Translations under genes and position numbers: made by a program
Shown here: positions 24,715 through 32,009 of the stretch, in pieces
Layout: every line of letters begins with the position of its first letter
Numbering within the stretch: position 1 is the first letter of the stretch
Notes under the pieces: generated by a model
Told to the model about the DNA's origin: nothing
Database searches by the model: none
What the model saw: only the letters and a program-made list of their open reading frames with translations
Source of the DNA: an uncultured Reyranella sp.
Lineage (GTDB): Bacteria > Pseudomonadota > Alphaproteobacteria > Reyranellales > Reyranellaceae
Assembly: GCA_937919085.1 (NCBI GenBank)
Contig: CALFRN010000437.1
Coordinates: 1-32,009, forward strand
Length of the DNA stretch: 32,009 nucleotides
Reading direction: 5' to 3'

Positions 24715-25847
24715 GTGCGGTCTCCCCAATGCTGCATCATCGTTTCTCGATGGTGGTTCGCGTCGCCGAACAGGATCTCGGAACTCTTGGCGCGCTTGAA
24801 CCACAGATGAGTGTCGTTGTCCCAGGTGAAGCCGATGCCGCCATGCATCTGCACGGCGTGGATCGCCGTCTGCAGATAGGCCTCCGCCGCCGTCGCCTTG
24901 GCGAGCGAGGCGATCATCGGCAGATCGTCATCGCCCTCATCGATCGCCGCGGCGGCGTAATAGGCGGCTGATTTCGCCATCTCGACGTCGACCAGCATGT
25001 CGGCCGCCTTGTTCTTGGTGGTCTGGAACGAGGCGATTGAGCGGCCGAACTGCATGCGCATCTTGACATAGTCGAGCGCGTCCTCGCGCAACCGTTCGGC
25101 GCCGCCCACCATCTCGTTGGCAAGGCATACGATCACCTGCTGCATGGTTTTGGCGAAAGCCGCCGCCGCCTTGCCCTCGCCGCCGAGCAGGCTCGCCTCG
25201 ACACCGTTGAAGGTGAGGCGCGCCAGCTTACGGGTTTCGTCCATGGTCTTGAGCAGCCGCCGCTCGAGGCCCGCGGCCTTGCCGTCGACGGTGAAGAAGG
25301 AGAGTCCCCTGGCGCCCTTGCTGCCCGGCTTGCGCGCCAGCACGACGATGAGATCGGCGGTGTGACCGTCGAGCACGAAGCTCTTGATGCCGTCGAGCTT
25401 GTAGCCGCCATCCGATCGCGTCGCGGTCGTGCCGACGCTCGCGGCATCGTTCAGGCCGCTGTCCTCGGCAAAAGCCAGTGTGGCGGTGACGTCACCCGAG
25501 GCGATCCCCGGCAGCAGCGCCTTCTTCTGCGCCTTCGTACCGGCATTGAGGATCGCCGCCGTGGCCAGCACAGCGGTGGAGAAGTACGGTGCGCACAACA
25601 GGCTGCGGCCCATTTCCTCCAGCACGATGCCCACTTCGCCATAGCCGAAGCCGCCGCCGCCATAGGCCTCGGGAATGTGCACGGCGGTCAGGCCCATTTC
25701 CTGATTGAGCCTCTTCCAGCCCTCGCGGTCGAAGCCCTGTTCGGTCGCCATCAGGCGCCGCACCTCCTTGGCTGGCGACCGCGCCTCCAGCGCGCGCCGC
25801 AGGCTGGTGCGAAACTCGTCCTGCTCCGGCGTAAAGCTGAAACGCAT
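24711..25847 (-). CDS. Acyl-CoA dehydrogenase (subunit 1 of a coupled pair)
   Basis: This 378-residue protein starts MRFSFTPEQDEFRTSLRR at 25847, just after a strong SD GGGAGGAG; the track start at 26066 adds 73 residues antisense to tadA and is rejected. The N-terminal helical domain, the GGGGFGYGEVGIVLEEMGRSL region, and the C-terminal QMHGGIGFTWDNDTHLWFKRAKSSEILFGD are typical of the family. It lacks a clear GSG-type FAD segment like that of its partner (EDSGLNDAAS instead), which fits a division of labour between the two subunits. It is the first gene of the pair. Confidence 0.9.
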   Translation of the reverse strand: MRFSFTPEQDEFRTSLRRALEARSPAKEVRRLMATEQGFDREGWKRLNQEMGLTAVHIPEAYGGGGFGYGEVGIVLEEMGRSLLCAPYFSTAVLATAAILNAGTKAQKKALLPGIASGDVTATLAFAEDSGLNDAASVGTTATRSDGGYKLDGIKSFVLDGHTADLIVVLARKPGSKGARGLSFFTVDGKAAGLERRLLKTMDETRKLARLTFNGVEASLLGGEGKAAAAFAKTMQQVIVCLANEMVGGAERLREDALDYVKMRMQFGRSIASFQTTKNKAADMLVDVEMAKSAAYYAAAAIDEGDDDLPMIASLAKATAAEAYLQTAIHAVQMHGGIGFTWDNDTHLWFKRAKSSEILFGDANHHRETMMQHWGDRT

Positions 25848-25898
25848 GGCTACTCCTCCCCGTATCGCGACACTCTTGTTGCCGCTATTTTCCCTCTT

Positions 25899-26357
25899 AT
25901 GAGCGGCCCGGCAAGAACATCCCCCATGGAACGCGCACTTGGTGCGGCGGGCGCAGCCGCAGAGCGGGGCGAGGTGCCGGTCGGCTGCGTGATCGTGTCG
26001 CCGGACGGTGTCGTGCTGGCGGAGACCGGCAACCGCTGCGAGGCCGACCGTGACCCCACGGCGCATGCCGAGTTGCTGGCCATCCGCGCTGCGGCACGAA
26101 AGCTCGGTTCGCCACGGCTGGTCGATTGCGATCTCTACGTCACCCTGGAGCCCTGTCCGATGTGCGCCCAGGCGATTTCCTTCGCTCGACTACGCCGTGT
26201 CTATTGGGGCGCTTCGGATCCCAAGGGCGGTGGCGTCGAGCACGGACCGCGCATCTTCGACCAGCCGACCTGCCATCACCGGCCCGAGCTTTATCCGGGC
26301 CTCGGCGAAGTCGAGGCGGCGGCATTGTTACGCGATTTCTTCAAGGCGCGGCGGTAG
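25899..26357 (+). CDS. tadA: tRNA-specific adenosine deaminase
   Basis: TadA deaminates A34 to inosine in tRNA-Arg(ACG). The 152-residue protein has the zinc deaminase motifs DPTAHAELLAIRAAA (His56 and catalytic Glu58) and EPCPMCAQAISFARL (Cys86, Cys89), and an Asn in the GNRCEADRDPTAHAE segment typical of TadA rather than of cytidine or guanine deaminases. The end is FFKARR. The start at 25899 is chosen over ORF-track extension to 25362, which is antisense to the dehydrogenase; an ATG at 25926 is also possible. It is convergent with the minus-strand methyltransferase-like gene, with 4 nt between the stops. Confidence 0.9.
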   Translation: MSGPARTSPMERALGAAGAAAERGEVPVGCVIVSPDGVVLAETGNRCEADRDPTAHAELLAIRAAARKLGSPRLVDCDLYVTLEPCPMCAQAISFARLRRVYWGASDPKGGGVEHGPRIFDQPTCHHRPELYPGLGEVEAAALLRDFFKARR

Positions 26358-26361
26358 TTGG

Positions 26362-27237
26362 TCAGGGTTTGACGAACTTCAGCACGAACTCGTCCTTGGG
26401 CTGCGGCGGGTCCGGCGTGTTCTTGTCGCGCGGATCGTTGGGATTGCGCAGGAATTTCCCTTCGGCCACCAGCTTGAAGCCCGCGGCCTCGACTTCCTTG
26501 CGCAGAAACGCTTCCTCGATGCGATGGAGGGTGCCCGATTCGGATATGCCGGTGCCGGGACGGCCCGCGTGGTCGGCGATGACGTAGAGGCCGCCGGGCT
26601 TCAGCGCACGAAAGGCCGCCTGGTTCATCTTGTCCCGATCGACGTTCAGAAATCCGAGATCGTGATAGTTGAACATCAGGGTCACGAGATCGAAGTGGCC
26701 ATCGGCGAGTTCGGGCGGCAGGGGATCCTCGAACGGCCGCGAGATGGCGGTGATCGGCGCGGCGGCAACGCCGGCGGTCTTGAGCTTGTCGCTGCGGTCG
26801 GCGAGGGCCGCCGGCGAAAGGCGGCGCGGCGCGGGAGGGGCTGCCGGCGGGGCGCTTGCCGCGGTACCTGCCGTCGGATTGGAATTGCCCTCGGGCGCCG
26901 CTGGCCGGGGCGCGGGCTGGTTAGGATCGCGCGGCCGGCTCTGGCCGTAGACCGCGCCCGATGGTCCGATCGTGCGGGCCAGCAACTCCGTCGTGTAGCC
27001 GCCGCCGGCACTGAGATCGAGGGCGGTGATGCCGGGACGGATGCCGATGAAGACCAGCATCTCCTCAGGCTTGCGGCGGCGATCATTGACGCGGTCGGCG
27101 TCGCTGCGATCGGGGCTCGCCACGATTTTGGCGGCCTGCTCGGGCGAAACTGTCTGCGCCTGGACGATGCTGGCGCCGAGCACGATACCAAGCATGGTGG
27201 CCAGAAAGGCCAATGGATCCTTGTGTCCGATCTTCAT
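26362..27237 (-). CDS. Exported class-I SAM methyltransferase-like protein
   Basis: This 291-residue protein starts at the ATG at 27237, which overlaps the queG stop as ATGA and has GGAG upstream. It begins with a signal peptide (FLATMLGIVLGASIVQAQ) yet has a Rossmann methyltransferase core: ITALDLSAGGGYTTELLA (SAM motif I), FDLVTLMFNYHDLGFLN, and ALKPGGLYVIADHAGRPG. Between motif I and the next strands is a Pro/Ala-rich insert (about residues 105-145). The ORF-track call back to 28155 reads into queG in the wrong frame. Known periplasm-targeted members of this predicted family have no assigned substrate to my knowledge; whether it binds SAM is unproven. Confidence 0.82.
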   Translation of the reverse strand: MKIGHKDPLAFLATMLGIVLGASIVQAQTVSPEQAAKIVASPDRSDADRVNDRRRKPEEMLVFIGIRPGITALDLSAGGGYTTELLARTIGPSGAVYGQSRPRDPNQPAPRPAAPEGNSNPTAGTAASAPPAAPPAPRRLSPAALADRSDKLKTAGVAAAPITAISRPFEDPLPPELADGHFDLVTLMFNYHDLGFLNVDRDKMNQAAFRALKPGGLYVIADHAGRPGTGISESGTLHRIEEAFLRKEVEAAGFKLVAEGKFLRNPNDPRDKNTPDPPQPKDEFVLKFVKP

Positions 27238-28403
27238 GAGGCTGCTCTCCATTCGGCCTGAACGTCCACGTCCGCATCGGTCACCGCGAGCCGCCGCCGC
27301 TCGAACGCCTCGGGCGTCAGCCGCGACAATGCCCACACCGCCGCGCCCCGCACCAGAGGCGATGGATCGTCGAGCAGCCGCTCGACGGCGGGCAGGGCCG
27401 CCGCTGGCGCACCGCTGTTGCCCAGCGCATAGGCGACGTTGCGCACAAAGCGGTCGCGGCCGATGCGCTTGATGGCGGTACCCGCGAAGCGCCGGCGGAA
27501 GGCGGCATCGTCGAGCGCGGCCAGCTCCGCCAGGGCGGGCGCGGTGAGTTCGGGGCGCGGCACGAAGGCTGCTTCCTGTGCCGTCTTGGCGAACTTGTTC
27601 CACGGGCAGGCGGCCAGGCAATCGTCGCAGCCGTAGATGCGGTTGCCCAACGCTGCACGGAACTGGCGGTCTATGGCGCCCTCGTGTTCGATCGTGAGGT
27701 AGGAAATGCAGCGCCTTGCGTCCAGCTTGTAGGGCGCGGGGAAGGCGGCCGTCGGGCAGGCATCGAGGCAGGCGCGGCACTGGCCGCAATGGTCGCTCTC
27801 GCCCGCATCGACAGGCAACTCGGCGGACAGCAGCAACTCGCCCAGGAACAGCCACGAACCGAATTGGCGCGACACGAGATTGGTGTGCTTGCCCTGCCAG
27901 CCGTGCCCAGCCGCCTGCGCCGAGGGCTTTTCCATCAGCGGCGCGGTATCGACGAAGACCTTTATGGAGTGACGGTAATTGTCCCAGATGAAGCGGCCCA
28001 ATGCCTTGAGGCGGGTCTTCATCACGTCGTGATAGTCGCTTCCCTGGGCATAGACCGAGATCGCGCCCCGTTCGGGCTCGCCCTGCGCGGCCCGCGGGTC
28101 GGTGGTCGGCGCATAGTTGAGCGCTAGCGACACCACCGTCCGCGCCCCCGGCCACAGCGTGGCGGGATCGACGCGCTCGGACGCGCGCTCTCCCAGCCAG
28201 CCCATGTCGCCATGGAAGCCCAGCTCGACGAACCGCGTGAGCTGCGCCAGGCGCTCGGCCCGCATCTCGGGCGCCAGGGTCGCGGCGGCGAAGCCCACGG
28301 CATCGAAGCCCAGCCTCAGTGCCTCGTCGCGGATGGCATCGCGCAGTTCGAGCGGCGTTGCCTGCCGTGGCGGTCGCTTCGGCGTGGGGGGAAGCCGCGC
28401 CAT
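27234..28403 (-). CDS. queG: Epoxyqueuosine reductase
   Basis: QueG reduces epoxyqueuosine to queuosine at tRNA position 34, using cobalamin and two 4Fe-4S clusters. The 389-residue protein has the conserved KVFVDTAPLMEKPSAQAAGHGWQGKHTN, the cluster motifs CGQCRACLDACPTAAF and CDDCLAACPWNKFA, and a C-terminal HEAT-like repeat region (about residues 285-385) that binds tRNA. Length matches the family. queF lies 9 nt upstream on the same strand and the exported methyltransferase overlaps its end, so the three form an operon. Confidence 0.95.
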   Translation of the reverse strand: MARLPPTPKRPPRQATPLELRDAIRDEALRLGFDAVGFAAATLAPEMRAERLAQLTRFVELGFHGDMGWLGERASERVDPATLWPGARTVVSLALNYAPTTDPRAAQGEPERGAISVYAQGSDYHDVMKTRLKALGRFIWDNYRHSIKVFVDTAPLMEKPSAQAAGHGWQGKHTNLVSRQFGSWLFLGELLLSAELPVDAGESDHCGQCRACLDACPTAAFPAPYKLDARRCISYLTIEHEGAIDRQFRAALGNRIYGCDDCLAACPWNKFAKTAQEAAFVPRPELTAPALAELAALDDAAFRRRFAGTAIKRIGRDRFVRNVAYALGNSGAPAAALPAVERLLDDPSPLVRGAAVWALSRLTPEAFERRRLAVTDADVDVQAEWRAAS

Positions 28404-28412
28404 GTGGCCCTG

Positions 28413-28874
28413 CTATCCCCGGCCGCGATAGGCGGCCACGCCCGTATCAGGAAGCCACAGGCCCTTGGGCGGCACGCCGGTCTGCCAGAACACGTCGATC
28501 GGCATGCCGCCGCGCGGATACCAGTAACCGCCGATGCGCAGCCAGCGCGGCGCCAGCGCCTTGACCAGCCGCTGGCCGATGGCGAGCGTGCAGGCTTCGT
28601 GGAAGTCGGCGTGATTGCGGAAGCTGCCGAGATAGAGTTTCAGCGACTTGCTTTCGAGCAGCTTCGCCTTGGGTGCGTAGTCGATCACCAGATGGGCGAA
28701 ATCAGGCTGACCGGTCATCGGGCAGAGGGTGGTGAATTCGGGCGCCGTGAAGCGCACGAGATAGAGATCGCGCGGATTGGGATTGGGCACGGTTTCCAGC
28801 ACCGCCTTGTCGGGCGACTGCGGCTGCGCCGCTGGGCGGCCGAGTTGCGTCAGATGTCCATACTTTTTCGCCAT
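28413..28874 (-). CDS. queF: 7-cyano-7-deazaguanine reductase
   Basis: QueF reduces preQ0 to preQ1 with NADPH in queuosine synthesis. The 153-residue protein is of the short, single-domain type. It shows [16 protein letters not shown] with nucleophile Cys51, the NADPH-binding [15 protein letters not shown], and DFHEAC. The start at 28874 has SD GGAGAGG; the track start at 28901 adds nine residues. It sits 9 nt upstream of queG. Confidence 0.95.
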   Translation of the reverse strand: MAKKYGHLTQLGRPAAQPQSPDKAVLETVPNPNPRDLYLVRFTAPEFTTLCPMTGQPDFAHLVIDYAPKAKLLESKSLKLYLGSFRNHADFHEACTLAIGQRLVKALAPRWLRIGGYWYPRGGMPIDVFWQTGVPPKGLWLPDTGVAAYRGRG

Positions 28875-28902
28875 GTCCTCTCCTGCCGATCCACGCACCA
28901 CA

Positions 28903-29034
28903 CCTCACCCTGAGGGAGCATCGCGCAGCGATGCGTCTCGAAGGGTGAGTAACAGACGAAGCCTGTGGCCCATCCTTCGAGACGGCTGCTTCGGGGCATT
29001 CACATGCCCCTGTCGCGGCCGCCTCAGGATGAGG
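28903..29034. repeat. Nested palindromic intergenic repeat element (132 bp)
   Basis: The outer arms CCTCACCCTGAGG (28903-28915) and CCTCAGGATGAGG (29022-29034) are complementary with one mismatch. The inner arms CGTCTCGAAGGGTGAG (28934-28949) and CATCCTTCGAGACG (28971-28984) also pair. Two perfect 7-bp hairpins lie inside: GCATCGC-GCA-GCGATGC and GGGGCAT-TCAC-ATGCCCC. The architecture and the CATCCTTCGAGACG word are familiar from repeat families of Reyranella/Bradyrhizobium-like genomes. It separates divergent queF and the reductase gene. Confidence 0.85.
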
Positions 29035-29067
29035 AATTTCGCGCCATCATATGCTAAGCGGGCCGCC

Positions 29068-30252
29068 ATGACTCACAGGGTTGCGATCGTGGGCGCCGGG
29101 CCCTCCGGTTTCTATGCCGCCGATGGGCTTTTGCGTGCCAATCCGGATCTGCGGATCGACATCATCGATCGCCTGCCGACGCCGTACGGGCTGGTGCGGG
29201 CAGGGGTCGCGCCGGACCACCAGGGCACCAAGGCGGTGGCCCGTCAGTTCGACCGGCTCCTGGCCCAGCCCGGGCTGAGATTTGCCGGCAACCTCGAGAT
29301 CGGCCGCGATCTTTCCTGGGACGGACTGCGGGCGGCCTACGACGCGGTGATCGTGGCGACCGGCATGGTGATAGACCGCAAGCTCGGCGTGCCTGGCGAG
29401 GAACTGCCGCCGGTCTGGGGCTCGTGGCGGTTCGTGGCGTGGTTGAACGGGCATCCGGATTTCCGCCGCGGGCCCGATCTGTCGGCGGTGCGACAAGTGG
29501 CGGTGATCGGCAACGGCAATGTCGCACTCGACGTCGCGCGCCTGTTGGCCAAAAACGCCGATGAAATGGCCAAGAGCGACATCGTGGCCGATGCGGCCGA
29601 GGCAATCGCCGCGGCACCGCTCACCGACATCCATGTGATCGGCCGGCGTGGGCCCGAACACGCCTCCTTCACCAGCAACGAACTGGCCGAAATGGGCCGC
29701 CTCGCCCGTGCCGTATCCGTGGCCGATGCCGAAGGGCTCGATGTGGCGCCGCCGGCGTCGGATCCCACGCCCGAGCGGCTGCGCAAGACCAAGAACCTTG
29801 AAATTCTGAAGAGCTTTGCCGCCAACCGCGCGGGCGGCAAGCCGGTCACGGTGCATTTTCACTTCAACACGGCACCGATCGCCATTCGCCCTGGGGAGCT
29901 TGAACTCACGTCCGGTACGCTGCCGGCCGAACTGGTCGTCACCTGCATCGGCTACACCGGCGAGGGCTATCCCAAAGGCGAGGACGTGTTCGCCGTTGGC
30001 TGGGCCCGGCGTGGGCCAAGCGGCACAATTCCGACCAATCGGGCCGACAGTCACGCCGTGGCGCAGGAGGTCGTGGCCTGGCTGAAGCAGCGCGATCCCA
30101 AGAGCGGGCCCGATCCCTTGCCGTCGGTCGTCGATGCCGAGGGCTGGCACCGTATCGACAAGGCGGAGACCGCGGCCGGCGCTGCCGTGGGCCGGCCTCG
30201 CGTAAAGATGATTGACTGGCATGCGCTGTTGGACGTCGCACGGGGTGTATGA
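29068..30252 (+). CDS. Ferredoxin/adrenodoxin-type NADP+ reductase (FprA-like)
   Basis: This 394-residue FAD/NADP oxidoreductase of the glutathione-reductase-fold group resembles adrenodoxin reductase and mycobacterial FprA. It begins VAIVGAGPSGFYAADGLL (FAD GxGxxG), followed by the family-diagnostic RLPTPYGLVRAGVAPDHQGTK, the NADP-binding VAVIGNGNVALDVARLL, and IGRRGPEHASFTSNELAEM. Length fits FprA without a ferredoxin fusion. It moves electrons between NADPH and ferredoxins serving P450s or Fe-S biogenesis. No ferredoxin gene is in the window. The start is the ATG at 29068; the ORF-track extension to 28777 runs through the repeat. Confidence 0.92.
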   Translation: MTHRVAIVGAGPSGFYAADGLLRANPDLRIDIIDRLPTPYGLVRAGVAPDHQGTKAVARQFDRLLAQPGLRFAGNLEIGRDLSWDGLRAAYDAVIVATGMVIDRKLGVPGEELPPVWGSWRFVAWLNGHPDFRRGPDLSAVRQVAVIGNGNVALDVARLLAKNADEMAKSDIVADAAEAIAAAPLTDIHVIGRRGPEHASFTSNELAEMGRLARAVSVADAEGLDVAPPASDPTPERLRKTKNLEILKSFAANRAGGKPVTVHFHFNTAPIAIRPGELELTSGTLPAELVVTCIGYTGEGYPKGEDVFAVGWARRGPSGTIPTNRADSHAVAQEVVAWLKQRDPKSGPDPLPSVVDAEGWHRIDKAETAAGAAVGRPRVKMIDWHALLDVARGV

Positions 30253-30285
30253 CGGCTCTATTCTTGCTTGTCAGGCGGGGAAGCC

Positions 30286-31872
30286 ATGAAGGGGATTGCC
30301 ATGTTGAAGTTCGGTCGTCGTGTCGTCTGCACGTTTGCCGCCGCCGTTGCGTTTGTCGCGCCGGCCGCCGCCCAGACGACGCTCAAGGCGGCACTGCACT
30401 CCGATCTCAAGATCATCGATCCGGTGTGGACGACGGCGCTGATCTCCACCCACCACGGCTATATGGTCTACGACACGCTGTTTGCGCTCGACGGCAACCT
30501 CCAGGTCAAGCCGCAGATGGTCGACACCTGGCAGGTCTCGCCGGACAAGCTCACCTGGACCTTCACCTTGCGCGACGGCCTGGAATGGCACGACGGCAAG
30601 CCGGTGACCGCTGAGGATTGCGTCGCCTCGATCAAGCGCTGGGGCGCCAAGGACTCGATGGGCCAGAAGCTGATGGGTGTCGTCGCCGATCTGAGCGCGC
30701 CCGACGCCAAGACCATCAAGATGGTGCTGAAGGAGCCCTACGGGCTGGTGCTCGAATCGCTCGGCAAGTCGAGCTCGAACGTGCCCTTCATGATGCCCAA
30801 GGAGGCTGCCGCCACCGATCCCAACACCCAGCTCACCACCGCCATCGGTTCGGGACCGTTCATCTTCAAGAAGGATGAATGGCGGGCCGGTGAAAAGGCG
30901 GTCTATGTCAAGAACCCCAAGTACAAGCCGCGCAACGAACCGGCCTCGGGCCTTTCCGGCGGCAAGGTCGCCAAGGTCGACCGGGTCGAATGGCTGGTGC
31001 TGCCCGACACCCAGACCCAGGTGAATGCGCTGATCAACGGCGAGGTCGATATCGTCGAGATCGTGCCGCCCGATCTGCTGCCGCTGCTCGCCAAGGACAA
31101 GAACATCAAGACCATGGTCGTCAATACGGCGGGCCGGCAGTACGCCATGCGCTTCAACACGCTGTTCAAGCCGTTCGACAATGCCAAGGTCCGCCAGGCC
31201 GTGCTCTATGCGCTGTCGCAGAAGGAATTCCTCGAGGCCAATGTCGGCAACCCGGCGTACTACAAGGAATGCAAGTCGCTGTTCCCCTGCGGCTCGCCGC
31301 TGGAATCGACCAAGGGCTGGGAAGACAAGGTCTCCGGCAATGTCGCCAAGGCCAAGCAGCTTCTGCAGGAAGCGGGATATGACGGCACGCCGGTCGTGCT
31401 GATGCATCAGACCGATACCGCCGGCCACAATAACCTGGCGACCGTGGCCAAGGCGCAGCTCGAGAAGGCGGGCTTCAAGATCGACCTGCAGTCGATGGAC
31501 TGGCAGACGCTGGTCGGCCGCCGCGCCAAGAAGGACCCGCCGGACAAGGGTGGCTGGGGCGCCTTCTACACATCATGGGGTGCCACCGACGTGCTGAATC
31601 CGGTGTCGGCGGCCTTCCTCAATGCGTCGTGCGACAAGGCGACTTTCGGCTGGCCGTGCGATGCCGAAATCGAGAAGCTGCGCGACGCCTTCGCCAAGGA
31701 AACCGATCCGGCCAAGCAGAAGCAGATCGCCGAGGCGGTCCAGCTGCGGGTGCTGGAATACCCCACGCATGTGCCGCTGGGTCAGTTCACGACGCCGACC
31801 GCCGTTCGCACCAACGTTGAGGGCGTGTTGCAGACGCCGTCGCTGGCGCTGTGGAACATCGAGAAGAAGTAA
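30286..31872 (+). CDS. ABC transporter substrate-binding protein, family 5
   Basis: This 528-residue periplasmic solute-binding protein (SBP_bac_5/DppA-OppA type) has a Sec signal peptide ending APAAAQ, the family opening LKIIDPVWTTALISTHHGYMVYDTLF, then PQMVDTWQVSPDKLTWTFTLRDGLEWHDGKPVTAEDC, and IGSGPFIFKKDEW. Two starts are plausible: 30286 (SD GGGGAAG) and 30301 (SD AAGGGGA). I chose the first. The ligand is probably a peptide or a similar small organic molecule. Four cysteines in the second half could form disulfides. Permease and ATPase genes are not seen; the palindrome that follows may end the transcript. Confidence 0.92.
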   Translation: MKGIAMLKFGRRVVCTFAAAVAFVAPAAAQTTLKAALHSDLKIIDPVWTTALISTHHGYMVYDTLFALDGNLQVKPQMVDTWQVSPDKLTWTFTLRDGLEWHDGKPVTAEDCVASIKRWGAKDSMGQKLMGVVADLSAPDAKTIKMVLKEPYGLVLESLGKSSSNVPFMMPKEAAATDPNTQLTTAIGSGPFIFKKDEWRAGEKAVYVKNPKYKPRNEPASGLSGGKVAKVDRVEWLVLPDTQTQVNALINGEVDIVEIVPPDLLPLLAKDKNIKTMVVNTAGRQYAMRFNTLFKPFDNAKVRQAVLYALSQKEFLEANVGNPAYYKECKSLFPCGSPLESTKGWEDKVSGNVAKAKQLLQEAGYDGTPVVLMHQTDTAGHNNLATVAKAQLEKAGFKIDLQSMDWQTLVGRRAKKDPPDKGGWGAFYTSWGATDVLNPVSAAFLNASCDKATFGWPCDAEIEKLRDAFAKETDPAKQKQIAEAVQLRVLEYPTHVPLGQFTTPTAVRTNVEGVLQTPSLALWNIEKK

Positions 31873-31880
31873 CGGTCCTT

Positions 31881-31986
31881 TGACCCCCTCCGGCCTGCGG
31901 CCACCTCCCCCGCTTCGCGGGGGAGAGTCTGAAATTTCATCTCCTCCCCCGTTTCGGGGGAGGTGGCCGCAGGCCGGAGGGGGTCA
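31881..31986. repeat. Large perfect palindromic repeat (32-bp arms)
   Basis: The arm at 31881-31912 (TGACCCCCTCCGGCCTGCGG...) is exactly complementary over 32 bp to 31955-31986. Between them are two perfect hairpins that reuse the arm ends, CTCCCCCGC-TTC-GCGGGGGAG and CCTCCCCCG-TTT-CGGGGGAGG, plus GAAATTTC. The result is a cruciform-capable, hairpin-in-palindrome structure. It lies 8 nt after the ABC binding-protein stop and could function as a bidirectional terminator, although no U-tract is present. It differs from the CATCC/GGATG repeats. Confidence 0.9.
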
Positions 31987-32009
31987 GTCGAGCCGCACGC
32001 TGATGCCCT

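Noticed and set aside
24711-26066. Extension of the first acyl-CoA dehydrogenase to 26066
   Set aside because: The extra 73 residues are antisense to tadA; the ATG at 25847 has a strong SD.
26362-28155. 597-residue minus-strand ORF
   Set aside because: Residues before about 300 are queG read in the wrong frame. The real protein starts at the ATGA overlap at 27237.
31984-32009. Possible C-terminus (GISVRLD then stop) of a minus-strand gene running in from the right
   Set aside because: Only seven codons are visible and the stop lies inside the palindrome arm, so it cannot be supported.

Overview
The window is GC-rich, densely coding DNA that looks like the chromosome of an alphaproteobacterium. 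The evidence is a BamF-like DUF3035 lipoprotein between lspA and an M16 peptidase pair, many ATGA/GTGA stop-start overlaps, long runs of housekeeping genes, and dispersed GC-rich palindromic repeats of a kind I associate with Reyranella/Bradyrhizobium-like genomes. The genus is inference only. I see no rRNA, tRNA, CRISPR, transposase or phage gene.

The most notable locus is at the left end. The ORF track ends a minus-strand ORF (873..1151) at a TGA, but the same frame continues for 80 codons (630..1151) and encodes a UGSC-family protein. The TGA is the U of the U-G-S-C motif. Just after it is a small hairpin whose apical sequence and distance from the TGA match the E. coli fdhF SECIS as I remember it. 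This is very probably a selenocysteine protein that standard ORF calling truncates. Upstream on the same strand is a conserved gene (1170..2240) that I cannot assign to a named function and that looks like its operon partner. The flanks hold an FAD-monooxygenase remnant with an internal deletion (182..604) and an RbsD/FucU-like gene lacking its C-terminal active-site segment (2404..2724), so this end is a decaying accessory region.

From 2.8 to 9.1 kb there are small metabolic and regulatory genes: a DUF1304 membrane protein, DUF488 overlapping a LysR regulator, a divergent TSUP/TauE permease followed by two PaaI-type thioesterases, then a minus-strand group (APH-type kinase, DUF6285 and, 64 bp on, an ArsR-type regulator) divergent from a MaoC hydratase. 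The kinase-DUF6285 pair resembles LvaA-LvaB, the 4-hydroxyacyl-CoA kinase of levulinate catabolism.

From 9.1 to 20.6 kb is a plus-strand core block: ribF, a leader with a candidate promoter, ileS, lspA, bamF-like, two M16 peptidase subunits, pgi, mutL and a small secreted protein. From 20.7 to 23.4 kb is a translationally coupled minus-strand group: class-I glutamine amidotransferase (C26), RsuA/RluB-type pseudouridine synthase, rsmD and a histidine phosphatase. Two coupled acyl-CoA dehydrogenases follow (23.4-25.8 kb).

From 25.9 to 28.9 kb are three genes acting on tRNA position 34: tadA (A-to-I) and queG plus queF (queuosine), together with an apparently exported SAM-methyltransferase-like protein. 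The right end carries a ferredoxin-NADP reductase and a family-5 ABC substrate-binding protein. Three palindromic repeat elements lie between genes at 23.4, 28.9 and 31.9 kb.
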